From Paenibacillus sp. FSL H3-0469 (GTDB lineage Bacteria > Bacillota > Bacilli > Paenibacillales > Paenibacillaceae): DNA of 64,000 nucleotides. The position numbers were made by a program, and so were the translations under genes. This document shows, piece after piece, positions 51,585 to 59,760 of the stretch (its first letter is position 1; each line of letters begins with the position of its first letter). The notes beneath the pieces were generated by a model. The model did no database searches and had not been told where the DNA came from. It saw only the letters and a program-made list of their open reading frames with translations. The DNA lies in the NCBI RefSeq assembly GCF_038051945.1, contig NZ_CP150302.1, forward strand, positions 5,022,001-5,086,000. The letters are read 5' to 3'.

Positions 51585-53000
51585 ATGGAATATGTCAAAA
51601 TCTTTTTTGTGAATACAGCTTTACTAATCACTCTGTCCTATCTGGCGAATCTAATATACAAGTACACCGTAACCCACGCATCCGAGCCTGTTAAAAGAGT
51701 AAGCTGGGTGCTGCTCGCGGTCTTCGCAGGGTGGATCAGCACCTTTTTCGGCTACAGACTGCATGAGCATGTCATTTTTGACCTGCGGTACGTACCGCTT
51801 ATCATCTCAACACTGGCTTACCCCCAGCCCTTGGTTCTGATTATCATTGGAATCGCAACCGGGCTTACGCGCCTGACCTTCGGAGTGAACGAGGCAGCGC
51901 TGGTAGGCGTGCTGAATCTGACTATCCTGGGCTTTGTCTGTGCCGCTCTAAGCCTATGGATGAAGCGTTCGTCTTTCTCGATGATGCATAAGGGGATTGT
52001 CACCATCTTGGTAGTCAATGTAGTGAATGTGCTGAATATTGCCGTATTTGGGGTCATTCCCACACATGATTACATAACGAAGATTCTGCCGGTTACCTTT
52101 CCCGCAGGCCTTGTCCTCAGCGCTCTGTTCGCGCTGATTATCCGCGATTTCCATCTGGACCTGATGCGTACCGGACAGATCATTAGAGCGAATAAGCTGT
52201 TGTCCGAGCAGACGGAGGAGCTGCATAAGAATAAAATTGTGCTCGAGGAAAGAGCCAAGCAGCTCATGCTCGCCTCACAGTTCAAATCGGAGTTCCTGGC
52301 GAACATGTCCCATGAACTAAGAACCCCGCTGAACAGCATTATTAATCTGTCCCAGATGATAGAAGAAGGCGATGGGTCCCTGAGTGCGGAGGAGCTTGCT
52401 GAATATGGCGGGATCATTCACCGGTCGGGGGAGGATCTTCTGTCGCTCATCAATGATATTCTCGATCTGTCCAAGGTGGAGGCCGGGAAGCTGGATATTA
52501 TTATAGAGGATTTAAATACCAGCGAGGTCCCTGATCTGCTCGTTCAGCAGTTTGGCGTCTTAGCCAGACAGAAACAGCTCACCTTCAGCGTCTCTCTGGA
52601 CGAAGGGGTACCGGCCGTGATCTACACGGACCCCCAGCGGGTGCAGCAGATTCTGCGCAATCTGCTCTCGAATGCGTTCAAATTCACGATGACTGGCGGG
52701 GTCACTATGAATATCCGTGTAGTGGAACGTCAGGAGGGGGCTGCTTCGCAGAAGTGGATTGCCTTTGAGGTGCAGGATACCGGAATCGGCATTCCCCCGG
52801 AGAAGCATGATTTGATCTTCGAAGCCTTTGAACAGGCGGATATCAATGTCAGCCGCAAGTATGGCGGTACGGGACTGGGTTTGTCTATCAGCAATGATCT
52901 GGCCAGGCTCCTGGGCGGATTCATTACCCTGCATAGCCATGAAGGCCAGGGCAGTATATTCTCCCTACATTTGCCTCTACATTCAGGCGCGTCCGTCTAA
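51585..53000 (+). CDS. Sensor histidine kinase with 5TM-LYT sensor
   Basis: 471-residue membrane kinase. The first about 190 residues form a 5TMR_LYT-type sensor (as in LytS), then a coiled segment (about 195-230), HisKA dimerisation domain with FLANMSHELRTPLN and an HATPase_c domain (N-box LRNLLSNAFKFT, G1 DTGIGIPP, F-box FEAFEQ, G2 GGTGLGLSIS). LytS kinases normally use a His_kinase/LytTR partner; here the catalytic half is the classical HisKA type and no regulator gene is adjacent, so it is an orphan kinase. The ligand is unknown. Confidence 0.9.
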   Translation: MEYVKIFFVNTALLITLSYLANLIYKYTVTHASEPVKRVSWVLLAVFAGWISTFFGYRLHEHVIFDLRYVPLIISTLAYPQPLVLIIIGIATGLTRLTFGVNEAALVGVLNLTILGFVCAALSLWMKRSSFSMMHKGIVTILVVNVVNVLNIAVFGVIPTHDYITKILPVTFPAGLVLSALFALIIRDFHLDLMRTGQIIRANKLLSEQTEELHKNKIVLEERAKQLMLASQFKSEFLANMSHELRTPLNSIINLSQMIEEGDGSLSAEELAEYGGIIHRSGEDLLSLINDILDLSKVEAGKLDIIIEDLNTSEVPDLLVQQFGVLARQKQLTFSVSLDEGVPAVIYTDPQRVQQILRNLLSNAFKFTMTGGVTMNIRVVERQEGAASQKWIAFEVQDTGIGIPPEKHDLIFEAFEQADINVSRKYGGTGLGLSISNDLARLLGGFITLHSHEGQGSIFSLHLPLHSGASV

Positions 53001-53101
53001 TCCCCGCAGCTCCAACTTTATTTGTGATTTCGGTGTATTGACAGGAATCTGGTGCTGAGTAGAATGAAGCAAAAGCCGCATCAAAGGAGAGTCATTCCCC
53101 C

Positions 53102-54376
53102 ATGAACATCATGAGAAGCCGGCCGCTGCGGAACCGTTCCAAGGATTTGCGCAAGGCCTCCGTACACCGCAAGAATCTGCAGATCGCTACCTTTGAGGGG
53201 ATACCATCCACCATATTCCAGGTGCTGCTGCAAGGCCAATTTCTTACAGGATTCCTGTTATACCTGGGTGCCAGCTCCAGTCAGATCGGATTTGTCCTGG
53301 CGCTTACTACGCTGGTGAACGTCGCACAGATCGGTGTGGCCTTCCTGATCCAGAGGCTGCCGAGCCGTAAGTGGGCGCTCGTGACTTTTATTGGCTTACA
53401 CCGTCTGTTGTGGGGATCTACGGGGCTGGTTCCGTTTATTTTCCCGCAAGAGCACTGGGTTACCGCCTTCATCGTTCTGTATACCATTGCTTTCATTGCG
53501 AACACCGCCGGTGGTGTGCTCTGGAACTCGGTTATCAGTGACCTGGTGCCTGCAAGGGTCCGGGGCCGGTATTTCGGCATTCGTAATACATTCCTTAATG
53601 CACTGGGAAGCCTGGTGATGTACGGGGGCGGTATTATTCTTGACCGTTATCCGGGCGGACACGGATTCCTTATCCTGTATATTGTAGTGTGGATTTTCTC
53701 GATCTCGAACATCGTGGTGTTCTTCTTCTACCCGGATGTGCCGTTTGAGAAATCCGAAGAGAAGGCCTTTCTGCCGATGCTCAGGAAGCCGCTTCAGGAC
53801 AAGCTGTTCATGAAATCCACGCTGTTCCTGTCTGCATGGCTGCTGCTGCAGAACCTGACTGTCCCGCTGTATTCGTATGTCATGCTGCAGCTGCTGAATA
53901 TCAATTATGAGAAGCTGTCCCTGTTAAATGTGGCACAGACGGTCTTCATGATGGCCAGCTTCTATGTATGGGGCAACCTGAACGCCAGGCACAGTAACAA
54001 GAGGCTGCTGCTCTGGACCTTGCCGATTATCGCGGTCTCTTCCCTAATCTGGGGGCTCTTGTCCGTGCTGCCGATGCTTCCTGTATTATTCGCAGCCCAT
54101 ATTGTGTTCGGTGTGGGCGTGGGCGGCTTCAACCAGCTCGCGTTCAACTTCATTATTGGCGATACGCCGAAGCGCGAACGGCCGATGTATATGGCAATGT
54201 ATGCGGCGCTTACCGGACTGGCGGCCTTCTTCGGCCCGCTGCTGGGCGGCCGTATCTACGAATGGATTAAGGAATGGCCGCAGTGGATGCAGATCTACGG
54301 CATGCAGTTAGTGGTAGGCGTGCTGATGATACTCCTGGCACTGCTGCTGGGCCGCCGTATTCTGAGGGATGAATAG
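53102..54376 (+). CDS. MFS transporter
   Basis: 424-residue membrane protein with about 12 helices. Features are IPSTIFQVLLQGQFLTGFLL in helix 1, the loop RLPSRKWALVTF, VPARVRGRYFGIRNTFLNAL between helices 4 and 5 and GDTPKRERPMYMAMYAAL in the second half; GxRxxxxxxR-like signatures are typical of the MFS. The substrate is unclear. Start ATG is preceded by AAAGGAGAG. It is followed 24 bp later by a reductase gene, perhaps in one operon. Confidence 0.85.
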   Translation: MNIMRSRPLRNRSKDLRKASVHRKNLQIATFEGIPSTIFQVLLQGQFLTGFLLYLGASSSQIGFVLALTTLVNVAQIGVAFLIQRLPSRKWALVTFIGLHRLLWGSTGLVPFIFPQEHWVTAFIVLYTIAFIANTAGGVLWNSVISDLVPARVRGRYFGIRNTFLNALGSLVMYGGGIILDRYPGGHGFLILYIVVWIFSISNIVVFFFYPDVPFEKSEEKAFLPMLRKPLQDKLFMKSTLFLSAWLLLQNLTVPLYSYVMLQLLNINYEKLSLLNVAQTVFMMASFYVWGNLNARHSNKRLLLWTLPIIAVSSLIWGLLSVLPMLPVLFAAHIVFGVGVGGFNQLAFNFIIGDTPKRERPMYMAMYAALTGLAAFFGPLLGGRIYEWIKEWPQWMQIYGMQLVVGVLMILLALLLGRRILRDE

Positions 54377-54400
54377 GAGGAAGATAAGGAGGCTATTTCG

Positions 54401-55063
54401 GTGAGAAGAATTGCATTGGTACTGGGAGCTACAGGCCTGGTCGGCAGTGCGTTGACCCGGGACCTGCTGGGCGGGAGTTGGGACGAGGTCCGTGTACTGG
54501 TCCGCCGTCCGCTTGCGCTTGAGCATCCCAAGCTGAGACAGATTCAAGTAGATTGGGACCGGCTTGAGCAATACAGCGGGGAATTCGCCGGTGTATATGC
54601 AGTATTCTGCTGCCTGGGAACAACAATTAAGCAGGCGGGTTCGCAGGAGCAGTTCGAACGTGTAGATTTGGAATATCCGCTTGCCGCTGCGGCCCTGGCC
54701 AAAGAGCATAACGTGAAGCAGTTCCTGGCTGTGTCCTCTATGGGAGCCAGCGCCAAATCACGCACCTTCTATAGCCGGATTAAGGGGCGGACGGAGGAGG
54801 GCCTGATTGCTGCCGGATTCCACGGCCTGCATCTGTTCCGGCCGTCCCTGCTGCTGGGCGACCGGGCAGAATTCAGGCTGGGTGAACGCGCAGCGGCTGT
54901 GCTGATGAAGGCGCTGGATTTCGCCATGGTAGGCAAGGCTGCGAAGTTCCGGGCCATTCCAGCAGCCACGGTTGCGCGGGCGATGATGAATATTGCTCTG
55001 GCTGATACAGGCGGCGTGCATATCTACACGAATGAAGTCATTCATGTGATCGGCAAGCATTAA
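54401..55063 (+). CDS. NAD(P)-binding oxidoreductase (HTATIP2-like SDR)
   Basis: 220-residue Rossmann-fold protein of the atypical short-chain dehydrogenase group. The nucleotide-binding motif LGATGLVGSALTRDLL is at the N-terminus; CCLGTTIKQAGSQEQFERVD and FLAVSSMGASAKS match HTATIP2/NAD(P)H-binding relatives. The classical YxxxK is seen only loosely (YSRIKG). GTG start follows AAGGAGG. Activity unknown. Confidence 0.83.
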   Translation: MRRIALVLGATGLVGSALTRDLLGGSWDEVRVLVRRPLALEHPKLRQIQVDWDRLEQYSGEFAGVYAVFCCLGTTIKQAGSQEQFERVDLEYPLAAAALAKEHNVKQFLAVSSMGASAKSRTFYSRIKGRTEEGLIAAGFHGLHLFRPSLLLGDRAEFRLGERAAAVLMKALDFAMVGKAAKFRAIPAATVARAMMNIALADTGGVHIYTNEVIHVIGKH

Positions 55064-55172
55064 CCGGGCAGCAGGGTTTGCAAACCGCAGACTACAGGAC
55101 TTACAATAGGCATACGATTAGAATGTATATAGCGGTCTACAGGCCGCGTACAGCATGCAGGAGGCGTTCACT

Positions 55173-55553
55173 ATGTCCAAGAAACAAGTAGCTACAAACA
55201 AAGCTCCCGGAGCGATCGGCCCTTACAGCCAGGCGATTGTTGCCGGCAACTGGGTCTACACTTCAGGCCAGCTCGGAATGGACCCGCAGACGGCGGAACT
55301 GCCGGTCAGTGTGCAGGAGCAGGCACGCCAGTCGCTTAACAATGTGAAGGCCATCCTGGAAGAGGCCGGAGCATCAATGGATCAGGTAGTGAAGACAACC
55401 GTGTATCTGAAGGATATGAATGATTTCGCGGCGGTTAACGAGGTGTACAGCACCTTCTTCACCGAGCCCTACCCGGCCCGCAGTGCCGTTGAGGTAGCCC
55501 GTCTGCCGAAAGACGCGCTGGTCGAGATCGAAGCGGTAGCGCGCAAGAAATAA
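55173..55553 (+). CDS. ridA: RidA family reactive-intermediate deaminase
   Basis: 126-residue trimeric enzyme that hydrolyses 2-aminoacrylate and related imines released by PLP enzymes. Opening KAPGAIGPYSQAIVAGNWVY with conserved Tyr, TSGQLGMDP, and the C-terminal YPARSAVEVARLPKDALVEIE with the catalytic Arg and Glu are all intact. Start at 55173 follows CAGGAGG at the right spacing. Full-length and typical. Confidence 0.93.
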   Translation: MSKKQVATNKAPGAIGPYSQAIVAGNWVYTSGQLGMDPQTAELPVSVQEQARQSLNNVKAILEEAGASMDQVVKTTVYLKDMNDFAAVNEVYSTFFTEPYPARSAVEVARLPKDALVEIEAVARKK

Positions 55554-55593
55554 GACCCCGGCCGGTTACAACCGGTCAAGGTATAGCACAGCG

Positions 55594-55632
55594 AAATCCC
55601 CCGCACGTGAATCAGGCGTGCGGGGGATTTTG
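55594..55632. terminator. Bidirectional terminator between ridA and TspO-like gene
   Basis: Perfect 14-bp stem AAATCCCCCGCACG / CGTGCGGGGGATTT with a 9-nt loop between convergent genes. Confidence 0.8.
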
Positions 55633-55674
55633 CGTTCACATATCCCAAAACAGAAAACCATTAATTCAATTTAT

Positions 55675-56439
55675 CTAGTATCTGCTGCGGGAACGGCGCG
55701 GAGTCAGCAGCAGCCAGATACTGTAGAGCAAGAGAAGTCCTGCTGCAATCAGGCTGGTGAAATACACCTCATTCGTGTCCTTATGCTCCATAGCAATGGC
55801 GATGTAGGCCCAAACGAAGACGAGCGGGTAGATGCTGTCCCGGTACGGGTAGCTTACCAGCACAGCCAATACAGCACCGACGCAGAGCATGATGACTGCC
55901 CAGAACGGGGCACTGAGTCCGAAGCCGTCCCAGTCATTCTTCACCAGCACAACGCTGACATTGACAATGGTGGCTACCGAGATCCAGCCGAGGTACAGGC
56001 TGAACGGCAGCTTCACGAGCCATTTCTCGCCAGCCGTGGGATCTGCGATGAAGCGGGTCTTGCGGTAAATGACGATCAGAGAGAGCAGCAGAAGCACCAT
56101 CGCCACCAGCGACAGCTCAATGTACAGATAATGCCAGAGGAGCAGCCAGCCCATATTGAAGATACAGCTGAGCATGAACCAGATCCCGATCCGCTGGACA
56201 GACTCCCTGCCCCCGGTATCGCTGCGGAACTGATAAATAATGAATCCCGCCAGCAGCAGATAGATCAGGGACCAGATGGAAAAAGCATATCCGGCCGGTG
56301 TGAGGTACGTATGATACCTGTCCGAGATTTCGGCGGTGCTGTTCCCGCCAAGCGGCAGGACGACCGAAAGGGTATTGACGGCAATGACGCCGAGGAAGAG
56401 CAGCAAATTCCCCCACTTATAAGGATTAGTTCCAGTCAT
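55675..56439 (-). CDS. Tryptophan-rich sensory protein (TspO/MBR-related)
   Basis: 254-residue membrane protein with about seven hydrophobic helices. TspO-like signatures are YLTPAGYAFSIWSLIYLLL, FNMGWLLLWHYLYIELSL and LPFSLYLGWISVATIVNV; the family binds tetrapyrroles and senses light or stress. It is longer than the 160-residue five-helix TspO, as is usual for the extended Bacillales variants, which have no tested role known to me. RBS GGGAGTGG. Convergent with ridA. Confidence 0.85.
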   Translation of the reverse strand: MTGTNPYKWGNLLLFLGVIAVNTLSVVLPLGGNSTAEISDRYHTYLTPAGYAFSIWSLIYLLLAGFIIYQFRSDTGGRESVQRIGIWFMLSCIFNMGWLLLWHYLYIELSLVAMVLLLLSLIVIYRKTRFIADPTAGEKWLVKLPFSLYLGWISVATIVNVSVVLVKNDWDGFGLSAPFWAVIMLCVGAVLAVLVSYPYRDSIYPLVFVWAYIAIAMEHKDTNEVYFTSLIAAGLLLLYSIWLLLTPRRSRSRY

Positions 56440-56637
56440 ATGACCACTCCCTAACTTGGTTTATAATTACGTTTTGGCCTTGGCCTATATAGAATATACC
56501 CGCTTTGGCAGCAAATAAGACTAATCCGGCGAAAAAAATGACCAATTGGTCATAACAATTGCGGATAGTATTCCTGAGGCCCGGGGTAATATGTAGTCAG
56601 GAAGTAGATCAGCAAGCAGCGAAGGGAGAGAAGATAC

Positions 56638-59088
56638 ATGGAGAGCAGTGAGGCGATACGCCCCGAGAAGATGGGGCCGCTGGTGATGAAGGAGACCTGG
56701 AACACGCCGGGCAGTGTGGTGTCCTGGGAACGCTCCGAGAATATCTACATTGTCAGGGGGGAATGCGCCGGAATGGCTTTTATCTTTCTGAGCGATGATA
56801 TGTTCCGGATGAAGGTCTTCCATGATAAGGTGCCGGACCTGACCACCTCGGAAGCGGTGCTGAAGGACTGCTGTATTCCGCATCTGTTTCCGGTAGAGGA
56901 GACGGAGGAGCAGCTCATTTTCTCTACGGGTGCCATCCGGCTGATTATTGAGAAGGTCTCATTTCTGCTCCGTGTGGAGAATACGTCAGGCAAGGTGGTT
57001 ATGCAGCAAAATCTGACGAGCTGGAACCCGCGCGGCGCAAGCCATGCCGAATATGATATGCAGCCGGACTCGCATTTCTACGGACTGGGTGAGAAGTCGA
57101 GCTTCCTGGATAAACGCGGGGAGCGTTATACGAACTGGAACACCGATGTGTTCGCCCCGCATCTGCCGGAGATTGAAGCGCTCTATGAGTCGATTCCGCT
57201 CATTATCCACATGCACGGTGACCTCTCCTACGGGCTGTTTCTGGATAATACGGGCCGGAGTGATTTCGACATGCGCTCGCACGGCATTGCTTTTACCATT
57301 GGCTGCTCTACAGGAGCGTACGATATCTATTTCATTAACGGGCCTGAGATGAAGGATGTCGTCAAAAGATACACCACGCTCACCGGCCGGATTGCGCTTC
57401 CGCCGAAGTGGGCGCTTGGTTACCACCAGTCGCGCTACAGTTATATGAATCAGCAGGAGGTGCTGCAGCTGGCCAAGACCTTCCGTGAGAAGAATATCCC
57501 GTGCGATGTGATCTATCTGGATATCCACTATATGGACGAGTACCGCGTATTCACTTTTGACCCTGTTAACTTCCCTGATCCGCAGAAAATGATCTCGGAG
57601 CTCGCGGAGCTGGGCGTGCGCATTGTCCCGATTGTCGATCCCGGCGTCAAAAAAGACCCCAAATACGAGGTGTATAAGCAAGGTGTGCTGGAGAAGCACT
57701 TTTGCCGCCGCCTGGAGGGCGATATTTTCTTCGGTGAGGTGTGGCCGGGGATCAGCGCCTTTCCGGATTTCAGCGACAGCCGGACTGCCGAGTGGTGGGG
57801 AGATCTGCACAAATACTACACGGAGCTTGGCATTCAGGGCATCTGGAACGATATGAACGAGCCTGCGGTCTTCAATGAGACCAAGACAATGGATCTGGAT
57901 GTGATGCATTTCAACAACGGGCGGCCGGTTACTCATGAGGAGTACCATAACTTGTACGGGATGATGATGTCCAAGGCGACCTATGAGGGGCTGGCCGAGC
58001 ATATGGGGGGCGAGCGTCCGTTTGTGCTGACCCGTGCCGGGTATGCGGGCATCCAGCGCTATGCGGCCGTATGGACCGGCGATAACCGCAGCTTCTGGGA
58101 GCATATGGCGATGGCGATGCCGATGGTGCTCAACATGGGGCTGTCCGGGCTGGCCTTCTCGGGGCCGGATATCGGCGGGTTCGCCCATCATACGTCGGCG
58201 CAGCTGCTGGTGCGGTGGACGCAGATGGGTGTCTTTTTCCCATACTGCCGCAATCACTCCTCCATCGGGACGCTGCGCCAGGAGCCGTGGTCCTTCGGAG
58301 AAGAGGTGGAAGGGATTCTGCGTGAATTCATCGGGCTGAGGTACCGCTGGATGCCGCATTTGTATAATCTGTTTCATGAAGCGGAGAAGAGCGGTCTGCC
58401 TGTCATCCGTCCGCTGGTGCTCGAATATCCGCGTGATCCGCATGTCAGTAACCTGTGCGACCAGTTCCTGCTGGGTGAAAATGTGCTGATTGCCCCGGTC
58501 TACCGCCCGGATACGGATCACCGCTCTGTCTATCTGCCGGAAGGCCGCTGGCTGGATTATTGGGACGGGGAGATCCACGAAGGCGGACGCCATATTCTTG
58601 CGGCTGCGCCGCTGCACATCATGCCGATGTATGTGAAGGCAGGAAGCTTCGTGGCCGAAGGCCCGCTGAGACAATATGCGCTGGAGGATACGGAGGAGAC
58701 AATTATTTTCCACCTCTATGGGGCGGAAGCGGCTGAGGGCTTCTCTTCGTCCTTCAGGCTGTATGAGGATGACGGCCACAGCTTCAGCTACCGCAAGGGG
58801 CAGTATACGGAGCTTACCGTGCAGGCTGAAGGCGGGGAAGGTGTGCTTGCACTGAAGTGGGCATATGCGGTGCATGACTACAAGCCGCGCCGGGAGACGC
58901 TGCGGTTCGCGCTCTGCTATCCGTTCTTCACTGTTGCTGCGGTAGAGGGGCTTGCGGAGATTAGTCTGGAAGAGCTGAATGAAGGGGCGCTGGGCTGGGC
59001 CCGGAACGGCAAGAACGGCGCGATCATCGTTCAGGTAGCGGACGCTGCCGGGGGCGGGGAGCTGCGGATTCTGGCGGATACGGATTAG
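56638..59088 (+). CDS. Glycoside hydrolase family 31 alpha-glucosidase
   Basis: 816-residue cytoplasmic glucosidase (no signal peptide). An N-terminal beta-sandwich (about 1-240) with YGLGEKSSFLDKRG leads into the catalytic barrel: PPKWALGYHQSRYSYM, nucleophile Asp in GIWNDMNEPAVF (about residue 405), acid/base Asp in WTGDNRSFWEHM (about 482) and FFPYCRNHS. C-terminal beta domains follow. It cleaves alpha-linked glucose or xylose from oligosaccharides. ATG at 56638 follows GGGAGAG. No sugar transporter is next to it. Confidence 0.92.
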   Translation: MESSEAIRPEKMGPLVMKETWNTPGSVVSWERSENIYIVRGECAGMAFIFLSDDMFRMKVFHDKVPDLTTSEAVLKDCCIPHLFPVEETEEQLIFSTGAIRLIIEKVSFLLRVENTSGKVVMQQNLTSWNPRGASHAEYDMQPDSHFYGLGEKSSFLDKRGERYTNWNTDVFAPHLPEIEALYESIPLIIHMHGDLSYGLFLDNTGRSDFDMRSHGIAFTIGCSTGAYDIYFINGPEMKDVVKRYTTLTGRIALPPKWALGYHQSRYSYMNQQEVLQLAKTFREKNIPCDVIYLDIHYMDEYRVFTFDPVNFPDPQKMISELAELGVRIVPIVDPGVKKDPKYEVYKQGVLEKHFCRRLEGDIFFGEVWPGISAFPDFSDSRTAEWWGDLHKYYTELGIQGIWNDMNEPAVFNETKTMDLDVMHFNNGRPVTHEEYHNLYGMMMSKATYEGLAEHMGGERPFVLTRAGYAGIQRYAAVWTGDNRSFWEHMAMAMPMVLNMGLSGLAFSGPDIGGFAHHTSAQLLVRWTQMGVFFPYCRNHSSIGTLRQEPWSFGEEVEGILREFIGLRYRWMPHLYNLFHEAEKSGLPVIRPLVLEYPRDPHVSNLCDQFLLGENVLIAPVYRPDTDHRSVYLPEGRWLDYWDGEIHEGGRHILAAAPLHIMPMYVKAGSFVAEGPLRQYALEDTEETIIFHLYGAEAAEGFSSSFRLYEDDGHSFSYRKGQYTELTVQAEGGEGVLALKWAYAVHDYKPRRETLRFALCYPFFTVAAVEGLAEISLEELNEGALGWARNGKNGAIIVQVADAAGGGELRILADTD

Positions 59089-59240
59089 GGGGCAGGTAAA
59101 TATAACCCGTCATAGTGTGGTAGTCCAGCACGAGTTGCTGCACGGGATTGGAGGACCGGCTTGCCTGGAGAGGCAGGCTGGTTCTTTCTGCTGTGCTAGG
59201 GGAGAGGCGGCTGATGCAACCCCAACCTGATGACAGTGAT

Positions 59241-59560
59241 GCTGCACTTTTCGGGACTTTCCGCGGCTATATGCTGCCCAAAATGCAACAATCCCTGTAT
59301 TATTTCGAGCATTACTCCAAAATGTTGTATGAAAGGCATGAATCCCGCTCATCCAAGCGGCTGGTAGAGAGAATTGCTGCCATTCTTACAACTTTCCCCC
59401 TGAAGGCCGTCTATTATTTGAACCAGAGTTGACATTTGTGCAACACCTTGGTGCTTTGCATCATTTATGGCCCATTTGGCGCTGCTATCCCGCTGCCTGG
59501 ACAGTAATGGCCTGATCTGAACAACAATCTGCTGAATATCACAGAAAATGTGCAGAAAAG
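59241..59560 (+). repeat. Degenerate 51-bp repeat array D
   Basis: Decayed units related to array A, e.g. CTGCCCAAAATGCAACAAT. Core positions near 59273, 59324, 59376, 59428, 59481 and 59532 keep steps of 51-53 bp although the sequences have diverged. Fills most of the gap between the GH31 and SNF2 genes; 59561-59760 holds only the presumed SNF2 promoter region. Confidence 0.6.
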
Positions 59561-59760
59561 TTTTTAAATATAGGCTTTTTCGTATAAGATGAAGGGATGA
59601 AGAAAAAGTTGCAGCAAACAACGTAACAGGAAGGCTGTACGGTTAGAGCTATTATCGCCGGAGCAGCTTCATAATATATTTCTCGCGCAGCAGGAGGCAG
59701 TCTTCCGGAGTGGAAGGGCTGCTCTTGCTGTTTGCTCACAAGAATGGAGATCAACCAACA

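Noticed and set aside
59148..59432. 94-codon frame between GH31 and SNF2 genes
   Set aside because: Lies within the degenerate 51-bp array, with no good RBS and no recognisable domain.
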